Notes under the pieces: model-generated
Database searches by the model: none
Told to the model about the DNA's origin: nothing
What the model saw: the letters and a program-made list of their open reading frames with translations, nothing else
Shown: piece by piece, positions 7,950 to 17,189 of the stretch
Position numbering within the stretch: position 1 is the first letter of the stretch
Layout of the letters: every line of letters begins with the position of its first letter
Program-made: the position numbers and the translations under genes
Source of the DNA: Flavobacterium soyangense
Lineage (GTDB): Bacteria; Bacteroidota; Bacteroidia; Flavobacteriales; Flavobacteriaceae
Reading direction: 5' to 3'
NCBI RefSeq assembly: GCF_015277675.1
Contig: NZ_JADHEC010000035.1
Span: 1-36,653, forward strand
DNA: 36,653 nucleotides

Positions 7950-8035
7950 TACTCAGAGCGGGACTTGAACCCGCACGAACATTGCTGTTCACTGGATTTT
8001 AAGTCCAGCGTGTCTACCAATTTCACCATCCGAGC
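7950..8035 (-). tRNA. tRNA-Leu (anticodon TAA)
   Basis: The minus strand folds as a class II tRNA of 86 nt: acceptor GCTCGGA with TCTGAGT (two G-U pairs), D-arm with AAATTGGTAGACA, anticodon arm CTGGA-CTTAAAA-TCCAG giving anticodon TAA, a long variable arm, and T-arm GCGGGTTCAAGTCCCGC. CCA is not encoded. It is the second gene of a two-tRNA operon. Confidence 0.95.
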
Positions 8036-8047
8036 AGTATGGTTTTG

Positions 8048-8120
8048 AGCGAAAAACGGGGCTCGAACCCGCGACCTCGACCTTGGCAAGGTCGCGCTCT
8101 ACCAACTGAGCTATTTTCGC
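8048..8120 (-). tRNA. tRNA-Gly (anticodon GCC)
   Basis: A 73-nt minus-strand cloverleaf: acceptor GCGAAAA/TTTTCGC, D-arm TAGCTCAGTTGGTAGAGC, anticodon arm CGACC-TTGCCAA-GGTCG with GCC in the anticodon position, and T-loop TTCGAGC. The discriminator base is T and CCA is not encoded. It is the first gene of the operon, about 45 bp from the promoter. Confidence 0.95.
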
Positions 8121-8165
8121 ATTTACATTCTAAAATGAACTCAATACTTAACCGTATTGCGGATG

Positions 8166-8195
8166 CAAATTTAATACATTAATTCAATTACACAA
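8166..8195 (-). promoter_or_regulatory. Bacteroidota-type promoter of the tRNA-Gly/tRNA-Leu operon
   Basis: On the minus strand TTG (8195-8193), exactly 19 bp, then TAAATTTG (8173-8166). This fits the -33 TTG / -7 TAnnTTTG promoter of Flavobacterium and Bacteroides, and lies 46 bp before the tRNA-Gly 5' end. It is one of the two best promoters in the window. Confidence 0.8.
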
Positions 8196-8264
8196 GTGTT
8201 TTTTATAAAAAATAAATAGGTAAAAGCTAAGTTTCTGATAACCCAAACTTTAAAGTAAGAGGTA

Positions 8265-10871
8265 TTATTTTTTAGTTAACATTCTCTTGATTTCGTTGAG
8301 CTTCATCAAGGCTTCCATAGGCGTGATTGTGTTGATATCAAGTTTTAAAATCTCCTCTTTGATTTCCTCCAATAAGGGATCATCTAGATTAAAGAAACTC
8401 ATTTGCATTTCATCCTTGGTAGATTTAATTCCGCTTAGCGCTTCGCTTGAATGATCTTTTTCTAATTTTTTCAGAAGCTTTTGAGCTTTCAGGATTACGA
8501 TTTGTGGCATTCCGGCCATTTTTGCCACGTGTATTCCAAAACTGTGTGCGCTTCCTCCTTTTACAAGTTTTCGAATAAAAAGTACAGTGTCTTTCAATTC
8601 TTTGACGGATACATTATAATTTTGGATTCTGGGTAGCGATTCACTCATTTCATTCAACTCATGATAATGTGTCGCAAAAAGTGTTTTGGGTTTCGAAGGA
8701 TGCTCGTGCAAAAACTCTGCAATTGCCCAAGCAATGGAAATTCCGTCATACGTACTCGTTCCTCTTCCGATCTCGTCTAATAATACTAAGCTTCTATCAG
8801 AAATGTTGTTTAAGATTGAAGCTGTTTCATTCATTTCGACCATAAAAGTGGATTCCCCCATTGAAATATTGTCACTTGCTCCAACTCTGGTAAATATTTT
8901 GTCGATAATTCCCATTCTTACGCTATCTGCAGGAACAAAACTCCCCATTTGAGCCAAGAGTACAATCAGGGCGGTTTGGCGCAGTATAGCCGACTTTCCG
9001 GACATGTTAGGCCCGGTAATCATAATCAATTGCTGTGTTTCTCTATCCAAAAAAACATCATTGGCAATATATGGCGTTCCAACTGGTAATTGCTTCTCGA
9101 TAACAGGATGTCTTCCGTTTTTAATTTCAAGTTCGAAAGTTTCGTCTAGTTCTGGACAAACATATTTATTTTCGATAGCTAATTGTGTGAAAGAACTCAA
9201 ACAATCCAGTTGCGCTACTAAATTCGCATTCATCTGAACTGGCTTGATATAAGTCGAAATCCAGCTCACTAATTGTTCGAACAACTCTACTTCAATTTTA
9301 TGGATTTTTTCTTCGGCACCAAGGATCTTGGTTTCGTATTCCTTTAATTCTTCTGTAATGTAGCGCTCTGCATTGACTAGGGTTTGTTTTCGAATCCATT
9401 CTGTTGGAACTTTGTCTTTGTGTGTATTTCGAACTTCGATATAATATCCAAATACATTATTGAACGAAATCTTTAATGACGAGATTCCGGTTCTTTCGGA
9501 TTCCCGTTTTTCAATTCCTTCAAGATATTCTTTTCCAGAAGTTGAAATCGCACGTAAATCGTCTAATTCTTCGTTGATTCCTTTGGCTATTGCATTTCCC
9601 TTGGCAATTGCCACCGGAGCATCTTGGTTTAAGACTGTTTTAATTTTTTCACGCAATAAATCGCAACTGTGCAGGCTGTCGCCAATGATTTTAACGGCTT
9701 CTTGCGGACTTTCTAGAGCCAAAATTTTTATTGGAATAATGGCGTCCAATGATTCTTTTAGATAAACGACTTCTCGTGGAGACACTTTTCCGGCAGCTAT
9801 TTTCGAAATAAGGCGTTCCAAATCCGAAATTTGTTTGATTTGGTTTTGAATCCGTTTCAAAACATCTCGATTTTCCTTCAAATAGGAAACCACCTGATGG
9901 CGATTTCGTATTTTGGTTGCGTCTTTCAAAGGGAGTGCCAACCAGCGTTTTAACAAACGACCACCCATTGGCGAAAGCGTTTTGTCAATCACATCGAGAA
10001 GCGTAACCGCATTAGGATTGTAACTGTGATACAATTCGAGATTTCGAATCGTAAATCGATCCATCCAAACATATTCATCTTCGGCAATGCGCTGAATGGA
10101 GGTGATATGCTGAACTCTGTTGTGTTGCGTTTCAGACAAATAATATAAAATGGCTCCCGAAGCTATGATTCCTTCTTTTAATTCTTCGATTCCAAAACCC
10201 TTTAGAGAAACGGTTTGAAAATGTTTGGTCAGGATTTCGAAAGCATAATCTTCCTTGTAAATCCAGTCTTCTAGATAAAAACTATGATAATCATCTCCGA
10301 AAGTTTCTCGGAAATCATTTTTGCTGTGCTTTGGAATTAAAACCTCACTTGGATTGAAATTTTGTAATAACTTATCTATATATTCTGCGTTGCCTTGAGC
10401 GGTAAGAAATTCACCTGTAGAAACATCCAGAAATGAAACTCCAATGGATTTATTGGCAAAATAAATCGCCGCCAAAAAATTATTTGTTTTAGATTGTAAA
10501 ACTTCATCATTCATAGAAACACCTGGAGTCACAAGCTCAGTAACGCCACGTTTCACAATGGTTTTGGTCATTTTTGGGTCTTCGAGCTGGTCGCAGATCG
10601 CCACCCGAAGACCTGCTTTGACAAGTTTTGGCAAATACGTATTCAAAGAATGATGCGGAAAACCTGCAAGTGCAGTTTCAGTAGCTGAACCTGCGCCACG
10701 TTTAGTTAATACAATCCCCAGAATTTTAGATGCACGTACAGCATCCTCTCCAAAAGTTTCATAAAAATCTCCAACTCTAAACAACAAACAAGCATCGGGA
10801 TATTTTCTTTTGATCTCGTTGTATTGCTTCATTAACGGTGTTTCCTTGACCAATTTCTCTTTAGATGACAA
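8265..10871 (-). CDS. mutS: DNA mismatch repair protein MutS
   Basis: MutS is the mismatch-sensing ATPase of methyl-independent bacterial mismatch repair. The 868-residue protein has the usual order: mismatch-recognition domain I with the Phe-x-Glu motif (F36, E38, in GDFYETF), connector, core/lever domain, clamp, and C-terminal ABC-type ATPase. Walker A is [10 protein letters not shown] and Walker B is [16 protein letters not shown], followed by the FATHYHEL switch and the [15 protein letters not shown] helix-turn-helix. The presence of Phe-x-Glu identifies MutS1, not the MutS2 paralog. It stands alone in the minus direction, downstream of nothing obvious, with the tRNA operon reading the same way after it. 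Confidence 0.98.
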   Translation of the reverse strand: MSSKEKLVKETPLMKQYNEIKRKYPDACLLFRVGDFYETFGEDAVRASKILGIVLTKRGAGSATETALAGFPHHSLNTYLPKLVKAGLRVAICDQLEDPKMTKTIVKRGVTELVTPGVSMNDEVLQSKTNNFLAAIYFANKSIGVSFLDVSTGEFLTAQGNAEYIDKLLQNFNPSEVLIPKHSKNDFRETFGDDYHSFYLEDWIYKEDYAFEILTKHFQTVSLKGFGIEELKEGIIASGAILYYLSETQHNRVQHITSIQRIAEDEYVWMDRFTIRNLELYHSYNPNAVTLLDVIDKTLSPMGGRLLKRWLALPLKDATKIRNRHQVVSYLKENRDVLKRIQNQIKQISDLERLISKIAAGKVSPREVVYLKESLDAIIPIKILALESPQEAVKIIGDSLHSCDLLREKIKTVLNQDAPVAIAKGNAIAKGINEELDDLRAISTSGKEYLEGIEKRESERTGISSLKISFNNVFGYYIEVRNTHKDKVPTEWIRKQTLVNAERYITEELKEYETKILGAEEKIHKIEVELFEQLVSWISTYIKPVQMNANLVAQLDCLSSFTQLAIENKYVCPELDETFELEIKNGRHPVIEKQLPVGTPYIANDVFLDRETQQLIMITGPNMSGKSAILRQTALIVLLAQMGSFVPADSVRMGIIDKIFTRVGASDNISMGESTFMVEMNETASILNNISDRSLVLLDEIGRGTSTYDGISIAWAIAEFLHEHPSKPKTLFATHYHELNEMSESLPRIQNYNVSVKELKDTVLFIRKLVKGGSAHSFGIHVAKMAGMPQIVILKAQKLLKKLEKDHSSEALSGIKSTKDEMQMSFFNLDDPLLEEIKEEILKLDINTITPMEALMKLNEIKRMLTKK

Positions 10872-10989
10872 AATGTATTCTTTAAATTTAATAGAGAGCG
10901 AATTTATATATTTTATGGCGAATAATGGACACTCTCTAAATTTAAAATATTTTTAAGAAAAATTTAGTATGGAGTTTCAATATTTTATA

Positions 10990-10997
10990 TAAATTTG
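10990..10997 (+). promoter_or_regulatory. Candidate -7 element (TAAATTTG) before the DUF1573 gene
   Basis: A perfect TAnnTTTG match 26 bp before the ATG at 11024. No well-spaced TTG upstream. Confidence 0.45.
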
Positions 10998-11023
10998 TCA
11001 TTCAATCAAAAAAACAAATAGAA

Positions 11024-11515
11024 ATGAAAAAAATTATTGCTCTTTCAATAGCTCTTTTAGCATTTACTTTTTCTAATGCTCAAGAAACTTCAAAAGTCAC
11101 AAAGACCACAAAAAAAACCACTACAAAAACTACTACAAAAACAGCTGCGGTTGCTTTACCAAAAGTAGAAGGAGCAGGAATGGTTTTTGACACTGAAACT
11201 ATCGATTACGGAACAATTGCTCACAATGCAGAGCCTAATCGTAAATTTGAATTCACTAATAATGGGAACAAACCATTAATTATCACAAACACTCAAGGGT
11301 CTTGTGGATGTACTGTTCCTACAACTCCAAAAGAGCCTATTGCTCCAGGTGCAAGAGGTGTTATTGGTGTAAGATATGCTACTGATAGAGTAGGTCCATT
11401 TACAAAAACAGTGACTGTTTCTTCAAATGCTGAAGGAATGCCGTCAAAAGTACTTACCATTAAAGGAACTGTTTTGCCTGATGCAACTCCGGCTGCTCCA
11501 GCAACAAAAAGCTAA
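11024..11515 (+). CDS. Secreted DUF1573-domain protein
   Basis: The 163-residue protein has a Sec signal peptide (about residues 1-19, KKIIALSIALLAFTFSNAQ), then a low-complexity Lys/Thr stretch with repeated KTTTK units (about 24-42), and a single DUF1573 domain. That domain is an Ig-like ASH/MSP-type fold with the hallmark FDTETIDYGTI, EFTNNGNKPLII and GSCGCTVPTTPKEPIAPG. The family is very common in Bacteroidota and exported; its function is unknown. The KTT stretch may be a flexible linker or bind negatively charged envelope polymers; that is inference. It is monocistronic, with its own terminator. Confidence 0.9.
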   Translation: MKKIIALSIALLAFTFSNAQETSKVTKTTKKTTTKTTTKTAAVALPKVEGAGMVFDTETIDYGTIAHNAEPNRKFEFTNNGNKPLIITNTQGSCGCTVPTTPKEPIAPGARGVIGVRYATDRVGPFTKTVTVSSNAEGMPSKVLTIKGTVLPDATPAAPATKS

Positions 11516-11535
11516 ATTATTTTTAGAAATAATCT

Positions 11536-11567
11536 AAAGGCTTCCTAAAACTAGGAAGCCTTTTTTA
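11536..11567 (+). terminator. Terminator after the DUF1573 gene
   Basis: AAAGGCTTCCTA (11536-11547) and TAGGAAGCCTTT (11552-11563) make a 12-bp stem with loop AAAC and a T-run. Confidence 0.92.
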
Positions 11568-11582
11568 TAATTTATTATCACT

Positions 11583-12119
11583 ATGCGAAAGCTTGAAAAC
11601 AGCGAACTCAAGAGGAAATCCATTGAAGCTTTTAAAGAAGCCAAGAAAACCCCAATTATCATTATTTTAGATGATATTCGGAGTTTGCATAATATTGGTT
11701 CTGTGTTTAGAACAGCTGATGCTTTTTTGATTGAAAAAATATATTTGTGCGGTATAACTGCCACTCCTCCAAACAAAGAAATTCATAAAACAGCACTCGG
11801 TGCAACCGAAACTGTGGCTTGGGAACACAATACTGATGTTTTAAAAGTCATTGAAAATTTAAAAAAAGAGAATGTTACCGTACTTGCCATTGAACAAGTG
11901 GAAAGCGCTATTTTGCTCCAGGATTTCAAAGTGGAGAAGGACCAGAAGTATGCTTTGGTTTTTGGAAACGAAGTTTTTGGAGTAGCACAAGAAGCAGTTG
12001 CAATTTGTGATGGTTGTATTGAAATTCCACAATTGGGAACCAAACATTCATTGAATATTTCAGTTAGCGCAGGGATTGTAGTTTGGGATTTATTCAAAAA
12101 AATGAAATGGAATTTGTAG
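11583..12119 (+). CDS. TrmH/SpoU-family RNA 2'-O-methyltransferase
   Basis: A 178-residue SPOUT methyltransferase that transfers a methyl group from S-adenosylmethionine to a ribose 2'-OH in tRNA or rRNA. The three SpoU motifs are present: DDIRSLHNIGSVFRTADAF (motif 1 with the catalytic Asn and Arg), ALVFGNEVFGV (motif 2), and IPQLGTKHSLNISVSAGIVVWDLF (motif 3, the knotted SAM site). There is no N-terminal substrate-binding extension of the kind seen in RlmB/TrmH, so it is a minimal enzyme and the exact target nucleotide cannot be given. The start ATG lies 20 bp after the upstream terminator. Confidence 0.9.
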   Translation: MRKLENSELKRKSIEAFKEAKKTPIIIILDDIRSLHNIGSVFRTADAFLIEKIYLCGITATPPNKEIHKTALGATETVAWEHNTDVLKVIENLKKENVTVLAIEQVESAILLQDFKVEKDQKYALVFGNEVFGVAQEAVAICDGCIEIPQLGTKHSLNISVSAGIVVWDLFKKMKWNL

Positions 12120-12164
12120 ATTTGTTAAAAATTGAATTTGCCCTGTTTTTTTCTTAATTGCTTT

Positions 12165-15100
12165 ATGAAAAAATTACTCTTTCTTGTTTTACTCTTATCT
12201 AATTTTTTTGGCTATGCTCAATATACTTTAATTCCAGATGTGAATTTTGAGCTAGCTTTGATAGGTTTAGGAATTGATAGTGGTGCGCCTGACGGAAAAG
12301 TACTTACGGCAAATGTGAGTGGAATTACTAATTTAGATGTTTCAAAGAAAGCTATTACTAATTTATCAGGAATACAGGATTTTACATCATTAGAATATTT
12401 ACTTTGCATTGATAATCAATTAACTAGTTTAGACGTTACTAAAAACACAGCTTTGATCAGATTAAGTTGTAATCAAAATCAATTAACCAGTCTGGATGTT
12501 ACCAAAAATACAAATTTGAATCATTTAAGCTGTAGCTATAATTATATAATTAGTATAGATGTTACTAAAAATACTGCTTTAACTCTTTTAGATTGTAGTA
12601 ATAATCAAATAACAAGTTTGGATGTCACCAAAAATACGGCTTTAACTCTTTTAGATTGTAGTAATAATCAAATAACAAGTTTGGATGTGACCAAAAATAC
12701 GGCTTTAACTTTTTTAAGCTGTTCTACTAATCAAATAAGTAGTTTGGATGTTACTAAAAATATGGCTTTAACTTTTTTAAGCTGTTCTACTAATCAAATA
12801 AGTAGTTTGGATGTTACTAAAAATACTGCTTTAACTCTTTTAGATTGTAGTAATAATCAAATAACAAGTTTGGATGTCACCAAAAATACGGCTTTAACTT
12901 TTTTAAGCTGTTTTAATATTAAAATAAACAGTTTAGATGTTTCTAAAAACATAGCTTTGACTGATTTATTTTCCAACAAAAATCAATTAACTATTTTAGA
13001 TGTTTCAAAAAACACCTTATTAAATGTTTTAAATTGTTCTGATAATAAAATAACGATTTTAGATGTTTCTACAAATACGAATCTATCAACAATAGCGTGC
13101 TCTTCAAATAATTTAACATTTCTAAATTTAAAAAACGGAAATAATACAAAAATCCTAAGTCCTTATTTTAAAAACAACCCAAATCTAAGTTGCATTCAAG
13201 TTGACAATAAATCCTATTCTGATGCCAACTGGTCTACAGCTAAAGACACCACAGCTAATTATTCTGAAAATTGTAGCAAAACAGCCTCAATATTACCGCC
13301 TGTAATCACCGCAACAGGAAATCAAATTTATTGTCCCGGAACCTCTTTAAATATTGTTGAAACCATTTCTATAACCAATGACCCTGCTGAACCCGATACA
13401 AATGCGATTTATATTCAGGTGTCTTCAGGCTATATCAACGGACAAGATAAATTAACTCTTGCCAATCCCTTGTCACATCCAAATATCACGATGAGTTGGG
13501 ATGTTCCAACAGGAAAACTAAAATTATACAGTCCATCAGGAATAAAAATTCCTTACGCAGATTTTGTTTCTGCCATTAAAGATGTTGAATTTAGTAATTC
13601 ATCAACTTCCCCATCAGGAATTCGAAATTTCTCCATTACTATAGGTCAAGCCAATTATCTTCCGTCTACAGGACATTATTATCAATATGTGCCGAGTATA
13701 GGAATCACTTGGACAGCTGCAAAAGCCACTGCCGAAGGTAGTAATTACTATGGTTTGAAAGGTTATTTAGCCACAATTCTTGCTGCAGATGAAGCACAGT
13801 TGTCAGGAAAACAAGCCGCTGGAGCTGGATGGATTGGTGGAAGTGATGCAGCAGTAGAAGGTACTTGGAGATGGGTTACAGGTCCAGAAGGTCTTGCTAA
13901 TGGTGGAGCTGGGACTGTTTTCTGGATTGGGACGGGAAATGGTTACAGTCCACTTCCAATTAATTTCGCTTTTTGGAATGAAACTGGTAATGATGCTAGT
14001 AAATGGGAACCCAACCAATCTAATGGAAATCAAGAAGATTATGCTCATGTCACCGCACCAGGTGTAGGAAATCCGGGCTCTTGGAATGATTTGTCTAACA
14101 CTGGCGAACCAAGCGGAAATTATCAACCTAAAGGTTATATCGTAGAATATGGAGGAATGCCTGGAGATCCAATTCTTCAAATTTCAGCTAGTACCAGTAT
14201 AACTATCCCAAAAATAACTAGTACGACTCCTAGTTATATATGCGGCTCCGGAGTTGTTACCCTTCAAGCTACTGTCTCTGATGGAATCTTAAATTGGTAT
14301 ACATCATCTACTGGAGGAAGTTCAATAGGAACTGGAAATTCATATACTACACCCACAATTTATACGTCTACTTCTTACTATGTTGACGCAACAAGTGGAA
14401 ATTGCCAAAGAACTGAAATCATTGCCACTATAAAGCCTTTGCCTAGTTTACCTCAAATTGCAATATCTTCGACAAGTCCTGTTTTATATTGTCAAAATGA
14501 TATTCCAATCCCTTTAGTTGCAACTGCATCAGCAAATTGTACTTTAAATTGGTATACTTTACCATCAGGAGGTATTGCTTCAGGTACAAGTCCAACACCA
14601 ATTACAACAGTTGTGGGTTCTACAACTTATTATGTAAGCCAAACTAACACGACAACCAATTGCGAAAGTCCTCGGGAAGCAATAATTGTTACTGTAAATC
14701 CATTGCCTACTGCTCCAATCGTGAACAATATAAATTATTGTAATAATGAAACTGCAGTTCCTTTAACTGCATTGTTTTCTTCAAGTTGCACTCTAAATTG
14801 GTACGCATCAGCTACTGGAGGGACTTCAAACGCGACAAGTCCAACACCATCTACTGCTACAGTAGGCATAACAAAATACTACGTAAGTCAGACTATTACT
14901 GCCACGGGATGTGAAGGACCAAGAGCTGAAATGATTGTAACGGTAAATCCATTACCTACAACTCCAATAGCAAATAATATTGCCTATTGTAATAATGAAA
15001 TTGCTTCGCCTTTAACCGCAACTGCATCAGCAAATTGTTCTCTTAATTGGTACTCAACTCCAACAGGGGGTACGCCAATCGCAACGAGCCCAACTCCATC

Positions 15101-17174
15101 GACATCAAGTGTTGGCACAACAAAATACTATGTAAGTCAAACTATAACAGCAACGGGTTGCGAAGGACCAAGATCAGAAATCATAGTGACTGTAAATCCA
15201 TTGCCAATTGTCAGAAATGTTATCATTGTTCAATGTGATACAGACCTAATTTCAGATGGAAAAACCTTGTTTAATTTAACAGTAAATAATGATGCCATTT
15301 CAGCTAATTATGGCAATGAAATATTTACATATTACACCTCTTTAAACGGAGCGAATAATGCCGTTCCCGCTGATTTAATCCCAAATGAATTGGCTTTTGA
15401 AAACACAACGCCAACATTAATGGACATTTGGTCAAGAATAACCAACAAAATAACAGGGTGTCATAGTATTGCCAAAATAACATTGAAAGTTCCTGCAACT
15501 AACATTAATCCAAAATACAAAATTCCTTTTCCACCAGTTTGTGATGATTTTTTAGATAGTAATGGAAATAATACTGCCAATAACAACAAACGTGATGGAA
15601 TTACCTCTTTCGATTTCTCTGCAACAAAAGCTATAATATTAGCAAAATTACCAGCAAATCAAGCCTACGACATTAATTACTACAAAAATGAGGCTGATGC
15701 TTTAGCAGAAATAAATGTCATAACTGATATTTCTAATTACAGAAATATTGGCTATCCCAATTCGCAAGATATTTGGATACGTATTGATAGTGATCTGGAT
15801 AATGCTTGTTATGGTCTAGGACCCTATTTAACTTTAAATGTCGAAGCTTTACCTACAGCAAATGCCATAACAATTCCTAGACAATGTGATGATGATAAAG
15901 ATGGGATATTTACATTCAACACTTCTTCTCTTGAATCCGATTTATTAAAAGGACAAACCAACGTAACGGTTACTTATTTTGATCAAGTCAATAATCCGCT
16001 GAAAGACGCAAACGGAGTTTTAATTACAACCCCTTTTCCTGCAAATTTCACATCAACTTCACAAACCATAAAAGCCGTTTTAACCAATAATACACCTCAA
16101 CACTGTTTTGATGAAACAACCATTCAATTCATTGTAGATGCTTCTCCGGTTGCATTTGCCGTTCCTTCGACCTTAACAACGGTTTGTGACGACGAAGCGA
16201 ATCCAATTAATCAAGATGGCAAATTTGCTTTTGATACCTCAACATTTCAAACTACTATTCTTGGCGGTCAAACAGGAATGATTGTAAAATATTACGACCA
16301 GAATAATGTGCTTTTAACTAGTCCGTTACCCAATCCATTTTTAACAACAACCCAAAATATTACTGCTAAAGTTCAAAACCCATTAAATATAGTTTGCTCT
16401 GCATCAACGACATTAAATTTCACAGTCAATCCAATTCCAAATATAGACTTGAATATAGACGGCAGTGCAAATGAGTTGGTATGTTCAAATCTTTCTACAT
16501 TTTTTGTAACCCTAAATGCTGGAATTTTAAATAGATCCTCAACAAGTAATTACGATTATATTTGGACAAAAGACGGAATAATTGTTGGGACAAATTCTCC
16601 AACATTAGATGTAAATGCTGAAGGAATTTATACCGTTGAAGTAATAAATCATTCAGGTTGCAGCAGAATTCGAACCATAACTGTTACCGCATCGAATATC
16701 GCAACAATTGTTTCGGTTGATGTTGTAGATTTAACCGATGTTAATACTGTAACTGTTAATATATCCGGACCTGGCGATTACCAATATAGCTTGGATGAAC
16801 AAAGTGGATTTTGGCAAGACTCTAATTTCTTTAATAATGTTCCCGCAGGAATTCATGAAATTTATGTGAATGATAAAAATGGCTGCGGTCTTGTTCATAA
16901 AGAAATTGTAATTGTAGGCATTCCAAAATATTTTACTCCAAATGGTGATACTTATAATGATGTATGGGAAATTAAAGGGATTTCAAAATATCCTCAAGCC
17001 GAAGTGCAACTATTCGATCGTTACGGCAAGTATCTTATAACCCTAAATACAGTTAATAAAAGCTGGAATGGAACTTATAATAACACGCCTTTACCTGCTG
17101 ATGATTATTGGTATATATTAAATTTAAGAAACGGAAAACCAGAAATAAAAGGTCATTTTTCTTTGAAAAGGTAA
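12165..17174 (+). CDS. Giant T9SS-secreted protein: LRR, C-type-lectin-like and Ig-like regions
   Basis: About 1669 residues from ATG 12165; an upstream TTG at 12132 would add residues before the signal peptide, so I reject it. MKKLLFLVLLLSNFFGYAQ is a Sec signal. Residues about 80-320 hold 11 leucine-rich repeats of 21 residues (SLDVTKNTALTLLDCSNNQIT type). Residues about 500-665 look like a C-type lectin domain (WTAAKATAEG, GWIGGSDAAVEGTWRWVTGPEG, a WEPN motif, EDYAHV, SWNDL, GYIVEYGG) without the usual disulfide cysteines. Three similar Ig-like units follow (about 755-1015, each with LNWY, TTYYVSQ or TKYYVSQ, and VTVNPLP), then longer domains beginning CDTD/CDDD. The last 85 residues (PKYFTPNGDTYNDVWEIKG) are the gliding-motility-associated CHU_C domain, a type IX sorting signal. 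Probably a surface adhesin; ligand unknown. Confidence 0.92.
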   Translation: MKKLLFLVLLLSNFFGYAQYTLIPDVNFELALIGLGIDSGAPDGKVLTANVSGITNLDVSKKAITNLSGIQDFTSLEYLLCIDNQLTSLDVTKNTALIRLSCNQNQLTSLDVTKNTNLNHLSCSYNYIISIDVTKNTALTLLDCSNNQITSLDVTKNTALTLLDCSNNQITSLDVTKNTALTFLSCSTNQISSLDVTKNMALTFLSCSTNQISSLDVTKNTALTLLDCSNNQITSLDVTKNTALTFLSCFNIKINSLDVSKNIALTDLFSNKNQLTILDVSKNTLLNVLNCSDNKITILDVSTNTNLSTIACSSNNLTFLNLKNGNNTKILSPYFKNNPNLSCIQVDNKSYSDANWSTAKDTTANYSENCSKTASILPPVITATGNQIYCPGTSLNIVETISITNDPAEPDTNAIYIQVSSGYINGQDKLTLANPLSHPNITMSWDVPTGKLKLYSPSGIKIPYADFVSAIKDVEFSNSSTSPSGIRNFSITIGQANYLPSTGHYYQYVPSIGITWTAAKATAEGSNYYGLKGYLATILAADEAQLSGKQAAGAGWIGGSDAAVEGTWRWVTGPEGLANGGAGTVFWIGTGNGYSPLPINFAFWNETGNDASKWEPNQSNGNQEDYAHVTAPGVGNPGSWNDLSNTGEPSGNYQPKGYIVEYGGMPGDPILQISASTSITIPKITSTTPSYICGSGVVTLQATVSDGILNWYTSSTGGSSIGTGNSYTTPTIYTSTSYYVDATSGNCQRTEIIATIKPLPSLPQIAISSTSPVLYCQNDIPIPLVATASANCTLNWYTLPSGGIASGTSPTPITTVVGSTTYYVSQTNTTTNCESPREAIIVTVNPLPTAPIVNNINYCNNETAVPLTALFSSSCTLNWYASATGGTSNATSPTPSTATVGITKYYVSQTITATGCEGPRAEMIVTVNPLPTTPIANNIAYCNNEIASPLTATASANCSLNWYSTPTGGTPIATSPTPSTSSVGTTKYYVSQTITATGCEGPRSEIIVTVNPLPIVRNVIIVQCDTDLISDGKTLFNLTVNNDAISANYGNEIFTYYTSLNGANNAVPADLIPNELAFENTTPTLMDIWSRITNKITGCHSIAKITLKVPATNINPKYKIPFPPVCDDFLDSNGNNTANNNKRDGITSFDFSATKAIILAKLPANQAYDINYYKNEADALAEINVITDISNYRNIGYPNSQDIWIRIDSDLDNACYGLGPYLTLNVEALPTANAITIPRQCDDDKDGIFTFNTSSLESDLLKGQTNVTVTYFDQVNNPLKDANGVLITTPFPANFTSTSQTIKAVLTNNTPQHCFDETTIQFIVDASPVAFAVPSTLTTVCDDEANPINQDGKFAFDTSTFQTTILGGQTGMIVKYYDQNNVLLTSPLPNPFLTTTQNITAKVQNPLNIVCSASTTLNFTVNPIPNIDLNIDGSANELVCSNLSTFFVTLNAGILNRSSTSNYDYIWTKDGIIVGTNSPTLDVNAEGIYTVEVINHSGCSRIRTITVTASNIATIVSVDVVDLTDVNTVTVNISGPGDYQYSLDEQSGFWQDSNFFNNVPAGIHEIYVNDKNGCGLVHKEIVIVGIPKYFTPNGDTYNDVWEIKGISKYPQAEVQLFDRYGKYLITLNTVNKSWNGTYNNTPLPADDYWYILNLRNGKPEIKGHFSLKR
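12400..13095 (+). repeat. 63-bp tandem repeats coding the LRR array
   Basis: About 11 units of 63 bp (21 codons). Units between roughly 12560 and 12920 are nearly identical at DNA level, including synonymous positions (for example ATTGTAGTAATAATCAAATA recurs), while the outer units are diverged. This points to recent duplication or gene conversion in the middle. Confidence 0.85.
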
Positions 17175-17189
17175 CCATCTAAAGCAAAA

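Noticed and set aside
12132..12164. TTG start 11 codons upstream of the giant T9SS protein
   Set aside because: It would place extra residues before a clear signal peptide that starts at ATG 12165.
12400..13095. CRISPR-like array
   Set aside because: The 63-bp periodic sequence is a continuous coding frame of leucine-rich repeats with no unique spacers. The 75-bp periodicity at 34700-36400 is likewise coding.
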